Source: Geosporobacter ferrireducens (GTDB lineage Bacteria > Bacillota > Clostridia > Peptostreptococcales > Thermotaleaceae). From it: a stretch of 64,000 nucleotides of DNA. The stretch is from the NCBI RefSeq assembly GCF_001750685.1, contig NZ_CP017269.1:2087416-2151415 (forward strand), given 5' to 3'. Of this stretch, positions 10,446-19,400 are shown in pieces. Under the pieces are notes generated by a model. That model was not told the DNA's origin and made no database searches. It saw only the letters and a list, made by a program, of their open reading frames with translations. Position numbers and translations under genes: made by a program. Position 1 is the stretch's first letter. Every line of letters begins with the position of its first letter.

Positions 10446-10970
10446 TTATTTCTTATTCATTGTCTCTAAATACGCAGCATGACCGATTTCTTCCAAACTC
10501 TTTCCTTTGTCCTCTACCAATTTTTTCAAGTCCTCCTTATAGGCAGCAATTCTTTGTTCAATGGCTTCATCAAAACTTCCCAGAATCTGGGCTGCTAGAA
10601 TTCCTGCATTCTTTGCTCCATTGATCGCCACAGTAGCAACAGGAATACCGGGAGGCATCTGCACAATAGCGTATAGGGAGTCTACTCCGCCCAGCGCTGC
10701 AGTCTTTATAGGCACTCCGATTACAGGAACGGTAGAAAGGGATGCTACCATCCCCGGCAGATGAGCTGCTCCGCCTGCTCCGGCAATGATAATTTTAAGG
10801 CCTCGTCTTTTTGCAGTTTCTGCATATTCATACAGCCTCCTTGGTGTTCTATGGGCTGATACAATCGTTAATTCATAGGGTATCTGAAAATCCTCCAACA
10901 TGGCTGCAGCCTCTGCCATTACCGGCAGATCCGAATCACTTCCCATAATGATGCCGACAATGGGTTTCAT
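10446..10970 (-). CDS. purE: N5-carboxyaminoimidazole ribonucleotide mutase
   Basis: PurE class I converts N5-CAIR to CAIR in purine synthesis. The 174-aa protein has the canonical GSDSDLPVM phosphate/carboxylate-binding loop, VSAHRTP (with the catalytic His), [12 protein letters not shown] and the PVIGVP segment. Its start overlaps the end of purK by four bases, so the pair is co-translated. It is about 6.4 kb from purL, with other genes in between. Confidence 0.96.
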   Translation of the reverse strand: MKPIVGIIMGSDSDLPVMAEAAAMLEDFQIPYELTIVSAHRTPRRLYEYAETAKRRGLKIIIAGAGGAAHLPGMVASLSTVPVIGVPIKTAALGGVDSLYAIVQMPPGIPVATVAINGAKNAGILAAQILGSFDEAIEQRIAAYKEDLKKLVEDKGKSLEEIGHAAYLETMNKK

Positions 10971-12145
10971 TGCACATCCTCCTCTCCAGATTGTATTTTT
11001 ATCTGTTCTGCAGCAGCTTCTATAATCCGCACAGCTTCTTCCATCGCCGCTGCCGTCACCGTTATATGACCCATCTTCCTTTTCGGCTTCGTTTCCCGCT
11101 TTCCATAGATATGCAGCTTTACGCCGGGAAGCGCTAGGGCTTCGTAAACTCCTGCCACCGATATCTTTCCGGCATAGCCTTCTTCGCCCAACAGGTTTCG
11201 CATCACCGTAGGCCTGATCAGCGTAGTATCACCTAGAGGCAATCCTAAAATAGCCCGTATATGCTGCTCAAACTGAGAGGTCACGCAGCCTTCAATGGAG
11301 TAGTGACCTGAATTATGCGGCCGCGGTGCTACTTCGTTAATTAAGATGGATCCATTTTCAGTAACAAACATTTCTACACAAAACATGCCCACACCTTCAA
11401 AAACTTCCATGACCAGTTGGGCCAGCTCCAGAACTTTTTGGGTCACTGCTGCAGGAAGCGCTGCAGGAACCCTTGTCTCAATCAATATATTATCCTGATG
11501 AAAGTTTTCTCCTACAGGATATACCGCAATTTCTCCCGATATTCCCCTGCAGGCTAATACGGAAATTTCTTTGTCAAATGCCACGAAAGCTTCTGCCATA
11601 AGGGGCATCTTTCCAGCGCCTAAGGATCTATAGGCACTTTCCAGGTCTTGCGGCCCTCGAACCAATGCATTCCCCTTTCCATCATATCCCCCTGTACAGG
11701 ATTTCAGCAAGAAAGGATATCCTAAAGTATCTCCCAACTTCCACAAATCACATTCTTCTTGTAGAGGTTGAAATTCAGGAACCGGCAGCCTCGCATTCAG
11801 TAGGGCTTGCTTTTGGAGATATTTATTCTGAATGATTTCAAGACTTTTCACTGTCGGATAGATGGCATGTCCTTCCTGCTCCAGTCTTTGAAGGATCTCT
11901 ACTCCGATATGCTCAAATTCATAGGTAATCACATCTGACTTTTCAGCCAGCTGCCGCAATCCCCCTTCATCATGAAAATCTGCCACAATATGGTCGTCCG
12001 CCAGACTATGCGCGGGGCAATAAGGCACAGGATCTAGTATGGTAACATATATCCCCATCTTTTTCGCCTCCTGAAGCATCATCTTCCCCAATTGTCCGCC
12101 GCCTATAATACCAATTCTTTTTCCCAAATCTCCTGCAGGAATCAT
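10967..12145 (-). CDS. purK: N5-carboxyaminoimidazole ribonucleotide synthase
   Basis: PurK uses ATP and bicarbonate to carboxylate AIR, providing N5-CAIR to PurE. The ATP-grasp protein has [14 protein letters not shown] at the N-terminus, a central [13 protein letters not shown] glycine-rich loop, and [18 protein letters not shown] plus [17 protein letters not shown], both typical of PurK. The longest frame begins at a GTG inside the ribosome binding site, so the ATG at 12145, six bases after AGGAGGTG, is taken as the start. It forms a two-gene operon with purE. No riboswitch is visible upstream. Confidence 0.95.
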   Translation of the reverse strand: MIPAGDLGKRIGIIGGGQLGKMMLQEAKKMGIYVTILDPVPYCPAHSLADDHIVADFHDEGGLRQLAEKSDVITYEFEHIGVEILQRLEQEGHAIYPTVKSLEIIQNKYLQKQALLNARLPVPEFQPLQEECDLWKLGDTLGYPFLLKSCTGGYDGKGNALVRGPQDLESAYRSLGAGKMPLMAEAFVAFDKEISVLACRGISGEIAVYPVGENFHQDNILIETRVPAALPAAVTQKVLELAQLVMEVFEGVGMFCVEMFVTENGSILINEVAPRPHNSGHYSIEGCVTSQFEQHIRAILGLPLGDTTLIRPTVMRNLLGEEGYAGKISVAGVYEALALPGVKLHIYGKRETKPKRKMGHITVTAAAMEEAVRIIEAAAEQIKIQSGEEDVQ

Positions 12146-12265
12146 CTGCAGCACCTCCTGAAAGCTATTTTATCCGCTGTTTTCCCTCTTATTTTATCAT
12201 AAATGATTTCATAAGAATAATTAATGAAAATAATAATGCATATTAATTTTGCTTATATAAATAGG

Positions 12266-12289
12266 GCCTGCTTTAACACAGGCCCTCAT
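12266..12289 (-). terminator. Hairpin after the 12363-12830 gene
   Basis: Arms AGGGCCTG / CAGGCCCT form an eight-pair stem, followed on the minus strand by ATTTATAT. This makes a modest terminator between the small membrane gene and purK. Confidence 0.55.
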
Positions 12290-12362
12290 TTCTATGATCG
12301 CAGGTTATTGATTTTTTCAGGAGAGATCACCATTAAAAAAATTAATATGCCTATAGATGTGT

Positions 12363-12830
12363 TTAATTGCCATGTTTCACATGATTCAGAATGATTTTCC
12401 TGTAACCTAGCAGCAAAATAAAGCTCACGATATATACCACCGGTGACCAGGGAAGGATCCTCCACTTGTCATACAGAATAATATCTAAAGGTTTTGCAAT
12501 GTATAGTTCTAATAGAGTCAGTGCAATGGTCCAGATTCCAATATACATGCCTATTTTCATTTTTGTTTTTGGCAGAAAGGAAGTAAAAATAATAGAGATA
12601 GCCGGAAAAGCAAGCAACCCTACCAATAAAGAATTGACCGCTCCATATTTACAACTTACATAATGATACATTTTAAGCTGCTTGCAGATAATCATATCAA
12701 AGGCAAAGGATAAGGTTACGGCCATATGTGCCATCATTGCGTCTGCAAAGCTTACTCTTTTCTTCACTACCTGCCAACCTGCGATCAAAAGAAGCAGAAT
12801 CAATATAGTAAAAAATCCAATCCAATCCAT
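12363..12830 (-). CDS. Small integral membrane protein of unknown function
   Basis: This 155-aa protein has four or five hydrophobic segments (about residues 4-22, 34-50, 64-85, 95-112 and 130-147) and basic connecting loops. It resembles the small CBO0543-like membrane proteins of spore formers in size and pattern, but I cannot assign a function. AGGCAGGTGATTGC precedes the ATG. It is monocistronic, bounded by a hairpin downstream and the 60-aa Cys-rich gene upstream. Confidence 0.75.
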   Translation of the reverse strand: MDWIGFFTILILLLLIAGWQVVKKRVSFADAMMAHMAVTLSFAFDMIICKQLKMYHYVSCKYGAVNSLLVGLLAFPAISIIFTSFLPKTKMKIGMYIGIWTIALTLLELYIAKPLDIILYDKWRILPWSPVVYIVSFILLLGYRKIILNHVKHGN

Positions 12831-12948
12831 GCAATCACCTGCCTCTGTCCTATTCCTTTAATATGTGAATATTGCATGGATATTATGCCATAAACCGATT
12901 ACCTTTCGACCTCAAGGCAGCAATCTGGTGAGTATATAAAAATACACA

Positions 12949-13131
12949 TTATTTTGCTTTATACGCTCTTTCTGAAAAATACTCACATTTTTTTCCCGTA
13001 GATTGATAGACAATCAGGGAAGGCAGCTGTCTGGATTTTGCGCCAAACAATTTGCATCCGTTTGGAAAATTCACATCCCATGTTACATAAAAATGCTTGC
13101 ATCTTTTACAATATACCTTTTCTTGCCTCAT
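12949..13131 (-). CDS. Small Cys-rich protein, probable zinc knuckle
   Basis: This 60-aa protein has YCKRCKHFYVTWD near the N-terminus, then NGCKLFGAKS, and a closing TGKKCEYFSE. The two N-terminal cysteines (CxxC) and the two later ones could bind a metal. The pattern CxxCxHFYVTWDxxFPxGCKxFGxKS recurs in many clostridial and bacillar small proteins, sometimes mislabelled as uracil-DNA glycosylase. No function is known to me. The ATG has AAAGGGAG upstream. The 13132-13467 stretch after it is AT-rich and holds only the hairpin listed next. Confidence 0.7.
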   Translation of the reverse strand: MRQEKVYCKRCKHFYVTWDVNFPNGCKLFGAKSRQLPSLIVYQSTGKKCEYFSERAYKAK

Positions 13132-13401
13132 TATAAAACAAACTCCCTTTTTCTGTCTTTTTCCTATTTTATGACCGTCGGTAAATTTTTTATCTGCTGG
13201 AAATATGACTTTTACTCAAATGAAATAATGATCATACAGATCTGAAATATAATAATATTTCTCTAATTCCCCCCGTTTTACCTCCATATAAGCGTCATCT
13301 TTTTCATTGAAATAAAGCAAAATAAAATAATATTGTCTCCAAAATAAAGCCGGCAGTCACACAGGTACCTGCCTTATTAAAGAATTTTACTGCAGCCAAA
13401 T

Positions 13402-13431
13402 GATAGCCTTCCACTTGCCTGGAAGGCTATC
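13402..13431 (-). terminator. Hairpin downstream of cyclic glucan synthase
   Basis: Arms GATAGCCTTCC / GGAAGGCTATC form a strong 11-pair stem with a short loop, about 40 bases after the stop codon. The T run is weak (ATTTGG), so it may end or stabilise the mRNA. Confidence 0.55.
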
Positions 13432-13467
13432 GGCAGTTAATGAACTATAGTAAAAACACGCTTCATC

Positions 13468-16400
13468 TCAATCTCCTAAGACGACTTCAATCCAATGATC
13501 CTTTTGGTCGTCTACCAGCTGTACGCTTTTATCTTCCAGTTTCATGCCATCTAAAGAAAGGGTATAGACCTTACCATTCACGCCATTTGGATTCTTAACC
13601 GTTATATGGTATGAGGAATTCCCATATTGATACCGAATCTCATACTCTGCCCAATCCCTTGGTATACAGGGTTCGAGATAAAGGATATTCCCCTTTCTCC
13701 TTAGACCTAAAATATCACTAATTCCGACACTATACATCCAACCGGAAGCTCCCGTGTACCACGTCCAGCCGCCTCTTCCAGTATGGGGACTGACAGCGTA
13801 GACATCTGCCGCCATAACATAAGGTTCTACCTTGTATATGGAACATTCGAAAGGTGTTCTGGTATGATTGATCGGATTGATCATATGGAAAAGCTCCCAT
13901 GCCCGCTCTCCCTCACCCATCATGGCAAAAGCTTTTATTACCCAGGTTGCAGCATGGGTATACTGACCTCCATTCTCTCTTACTCCCGGGACATACCCTT
14001 TGATATATCCGGGCTCTTGGTCACTTTCGTCGAAGGGAGGCGTAAAGAGAAGAATTAAACCCTCCTCCTTTTTAATTAAATAGTTTTCTACTGCTCTCAT
14101 AGCAGCTCTGCTTCTTTGAGGATCACCACTTTCAGATATGATTGCCCAGGATTGACCAAGGGAATCTATCGTACACTCTGCATTTTTGGAGGATCCAAGA
14201 GGGCTTCCGTCATCATAAAAGGCCCGCAGGTACCACTCTCCGTCCCATGCATTTTTGTCGATATTTTGGGCAATTTCATTTGCTGTTTTCATGTACCTCT
14301 CAGCCCGGTCAGATTCCTGCATGAGTGAGCAAATAGGCGCAAAGTTCCTTAATATTTTGCACAGAAACCAGCCCAGCCAAATACTCTCTCCCCTGCCTTT
14401 ATTCCCTACCGTACTCATTCCATCGTTCCAGTCCCCAGAACCCATTAAAGGAATGCCATTGGTTCCATACTGCAGGGATCTCTCAATCGCACGTATGCAA
14501 TGCCCGTAAACCGAATCCTTTTCCTGAGAAATCCGAGGAATTCCATAACGTTCATCCTCTCCTTCCTGCAGCGGCTCCTCCTCTAAAAAATGTCTTTGCT
14601 CATGAAGCAGTGCTTGATCTTGCGTATGATGGAAATATTCTGCCGTTGCATAAGGCAGCCAAAGCAGATCATCGGAAAATCTTGTTCTAATCCCTTTCTC
14701 TCCTGCACCAGGATGCCACCAGTGCTGAACATCCCCCTCTACAAATTGATGCTCACAATGAAGCAGAATTTGCTTTCTTATGGCTTCCGGATATGGATAG
14801 ATTACATTCATTGCATCCTGCAGCTGATCCCGGTAGCCATAGGCTCCTCCAGACTGATAGAAAGCGGATCTTGCCCAAAGACGACAGGCAATGGTTTGAT
14901 ATATCAGCCATCCGTTAAGCATTAAATCCATTGATGGATCTGGGGTTTTTACCTGAATCTTATGGAGGTATCCCTTCCACCGGTTTTGAATCTCTCTTAA
15001 GGCAGCTTTACAGTTCTCAATATTTTTATACTGTGCAACCAGATTTTTTACTACTTCCTTTTCTTTAACCTGTCCCAGCAAAAACACCAATTCCTTTTGT
15101 TCATTCCCCTTTAATTCAATTTCACATTGAATAGCACCGCAAGGATCTAGCCCCGCACCGACTTGATTGTTCAGGTGAACCCGCCTTAATCCCTCCGGCG
15201 AAGCAGCATTTCCTTTTAAACCAAAGAAAGCTTGTCGGTCTCCTGTAAAGCTTACAATCCGCTCTGATGTATCCATAAAAGTTATCCGTCCAGGAAAATC
15301 ATTCTGGAAGGAGTTGGTTAACAAAATACCTTCATCTTCTGCGTTTCCTGCAGTAACAATATATTGCCGGGTCATTTCATCGCTTACACCCATCACTGGA
15401 GTTATATAGTAGGTAATCCTCAGTCTCCGGTTTATGGAACAGCTGTTTTTTAAAGTAATATGATTAATTTTTATAGGGTCCTCAGCAGGAATAAACATCT
15501 GAAGCTGATGTTCTATACCATGGCTGTTATGCAGGAAAGTAGAATACCCCATGCCATGCTTTACTACATGACTTTCTCCTTTTCTAATGGGGAGAGAGGT
15601 CATTGACCATACCTCTCCGGTTTCATCATCTTGAATATAGATGATTTCACCGGGATTATCGGATACAGGGTCGTTAGACCAGGGAGTAATTTTGTTTTCA
15701 CGGCTGTTTTCTGACCAGGTAAATCCTGATCCACTCTCTGTTACGATGAACCCAAAATTTCGATTCGCCACAACATTGGTCCACGGTGCAGGTGTATGGG
15801 TTTCTCCCTTTAGCTTAATAATGTATTCTTGACCATCTTTGCTGAATCCGCCATATCCATTATAGAAATTTACATCAATAGGAATGTCGGAAGATAGATA
15901 TTCTAACCTGCTGCTGCTAAATAATTTTTCTGGTGGAAAAACGATTGCCTTAGGTATATTGGCCAACTGCTTTCTGATTGGACCGGATTCTGCCCTGATC
16001 ATAAGCCGGGCAACGGTATGCAGCAATATTCTATCTCCCTCTGGTATTACGTTGGCGTCTCGAATAAAAATTCCACCGGGCTGATTTAAAAAATGCCTTT
16101 CGTTGCTGTTATAGACTACCTCATGAATCAACTGCTGTAGCGGCTGCAAGTAGCTGCTTTCATCTTCATTTAAAATTACCAAGTCTACCTTTAATCCTTT
16201 CGTGCGCCAATATTCATGGGCTCTTAGGGCTTCTTCCACCACATCAATATCCTCTATTCTTTTTATGGTAACAAGTAAAATGGGAATATCTCCTGAAACC
16301 CCATATGCCCATAACCCCGACTGTCCTTTACGGTTGTGCTTCAAAATTTCTTCATTTGCTCTTCTGCCCGGATTTAGATAGATCAAATAAGGCATTGCTT

Positions 16401-19400
16401 CTTGAAATATTTCAATTTCCTCCGGTTTAAAATTTAAATAGGTCAACTCTACCTGGCTTCTTGTCAGCGCAAGCTCTGCTGCCCGCTGAACGGCACTGGC
16501 GTCTTGATATTTCCTAACCAGTTCTATGAGATTTTCTTTACTGTCTTCGCAACCGGTGGTATAGATAATGACGGCACTGTCTCCTCCTTTTATTTTTATC
16601 GTTCTTCGGAGACTCATGATTGGGTCGATGGAAATGCCTGTATAATTTTTCAAAGGATGCTTATGGGCGATGGCATTTTCAATATTTTTACCTCTGCCGA
16701 TAAAGTTATTGCGATTCGTTTCATATTGTAAGCCTCCCTGAACATCTCCCTCCACTTTCATACAGTGGAACAACCATTTTGTTGTCTGATCGTGCCCACG
16801 GGGTCTTCGTGAAGCTACCAAAGCATCATACTCCATCATCAGCTCTGTCCTCACAAACAAATTACTAAAAGCAGGATGGGCTACGTCTGCAGATTGATTA
16901 GCCATTACGGTTTCATAGTAACTGGTAACCTGTAACAATGCTTCTTCTGTTCCGTGGTTTGTAATGGTAACCTTTCTTATCTCTACGGGATCCTCCGGAG
17001 AAACAATGATCTCCGTATGGGTGCTGATATTCTCATCTGTTCTATGGTACGCTGCTTTATCCTGTCCAAAGATTACTCTATAACCATCCGGTTCATCCCT
17101 CAATGGCTCATAAGTGGTAGACCACATATGGTTTCCCTTAAGGTCATGAATAAAAATAAATGCACCAAATCTGCCCAGGATTGGATCCTGGCGCCAGCGG
17201 GTAATCTGCAATTCGTCCTTTACACTATAGCCGCTGCCTCCATCGGTCAATAGGACCGAATAATGTCCGTTAGACAAAATATGACACTTTGGCGGCAGCT
17301 CCTCCGGCAAGCCGTATCTTCTCACCACACCTGCAAGATTTCCTTCTTGGAGATAGTTTTCCGCAAGAGTTTCCTTTAATTCCTTTGTAATAATCGCACG
17401 GACGGGCGGCTTTTCCTGTAGCAGCGTTTCACCAACCCTTGCTATCGGATTGCGATGAAAGCGCTTCTGCATAATATAGGAATGAAAATAATTATTTAAG
17501 GAGACAAAGCTCATTCCCAAGTGGTGCGCCATAAAACTTTGTACGATTTGCCGCTTACTATTCTCTCCCAGTCTTTCTAAAGTATAGTCCACCGCCTCAT
17601 ATAATCCGTAGATTCCCTCCATGCCATCGGCAATTAATTTTTTTATATTCTCCATTGTGGCTTTTGGACTCAGCGGAAGCGCTAAAAGGGTAGAATAAGG
17701 AGAAATAACCACCTCATCGATTAACCCCCGCTTCAAACCAAGTTCTGGAATACCAAATGCTTTATATTGATAATTGAGCAGCATATCAAACCCATAATAA
17801 CCTGATTCAGAAATTCCCCATGGAATATTTCTTCTTTTTCCATAGTTTCTATGGGCTTTGATTACCGCATGATAGGTTTCATCCAGCAGTGTTTTTTCAT
17901 AATTTTTCATCGTCAGATAGGGCATAAAGTATTCGAACATTGTCCCCGTCCAGGATACAAGGGCTCGGCTGCTGTCAATAATAGAAAAGGTCCGTCCCAG
18001 CTTATACCAATGCTTTTTAGGAATATCCCCCTTGGCAATAGCCAAGTAGCTGGTGATCCTAATCTCGGAGGCTAATAAATCGTAATAGGCACTGGTTAAT
18101 TTCCCTTCTTCCACATGATAGCCGATAGAAAGCAGCTGTCTTTTCTTATCATATAAAAGACTAAAGTCCGCGGCAGCAATCATGCTGTCGATTTGCTCCA
18201 TTAATCCGTTGGCTTGCTTTATTGTCTGAATAACATTTTGCCTATGATTCAAAAGCTCCTCCTTCAATGCCTTATTATTCTGCTTTTGATCCAGCTGATA
18301 CAGAAGCTTTTCATATATTTTCCGGAGTTCTGCCAAGGAGGGTATTTTCCCCTTTTCCCAATTTTCCTTTATAAAATCTATGGTTTCTTTTGGACAGCTT
18401 CCTTGTCCGCTATAGACAACCGGTGGGAAAAACTGTTCCATTTCTCTTTTCATAAGCATTAGCTGTCCTAAGCTTCTCTGATTTTGTTTGAGTTCTTGTT
18501 CCTGTTTCAGCATTAGCCCGTCGATTACGGCTGCATATTGATCTAAGGCAAGCTCTTCCTGCCTAATCGCATCCCGAACAATAGGTATTTCTGATTCATG
18601 ATTGCTCTCTTCCATGAAGATTGTATCTAGGAGTCCTTCCAACATGTTTTTGTCAAAAACAGGCCGATTTAAATATTCTTGAATACCTTCCCTGAGTACT
18701 GCCAAGTAGGCAATAAAGTTGCCGCTGTCAACAGTAGATACATATTGGGGTCTTAATACCTCAAGGGTTTGCGTGTCATACCAGTTATATAAATGCCCCT
18801 TCCAGGTTTCCATTTTTTTAATGGTCTTCATGGTTCCATAAATCTTTTCCAGCATTCTTGATGTAGTAATATAACCAAAATCACGGGCACTAAGAATAGA
18901 TAACAGATAAAACCCGATATTTGTCGGAGATGTCCGGTGAGCTGCTCCTTTAGGCGGATAAACCTGATAGTTATCCGGGGGCAAAAAATTATCCTCTTCA
19001 CCTACCAAATCCTCATAATACGCCCAGGTTTTTCTGACAATCCTTCTAAGAATTTTTTGCTCTTCATCAGGTAATGCTTCAATGGTACGAACCCTTTCAC
19101 TGCTAATCCTACAGGCGATCCATGGAGAGACCGCCCATAGTCCTATAATGGCTGCTGTATAGAGCAAATTTCTGCTTATCATAAGAATAGACAACAAAAT
19201 AAGGATTGGATATATTGCAGCCATTCTCCGCAAATAGCCATTCAAATCATTCTTTAAATTTTTCTCAGAATCTGCAACCGTCACCCATTGCAGCAAATTT
19301 TTCTTCGATATATATAGCCGATATAGGGTGCGAAAGATCGCATCGGCCATCATATATGCCTGGTAGGGCAAGAAGAACAGTTGTAAAACCGCTAAGTACA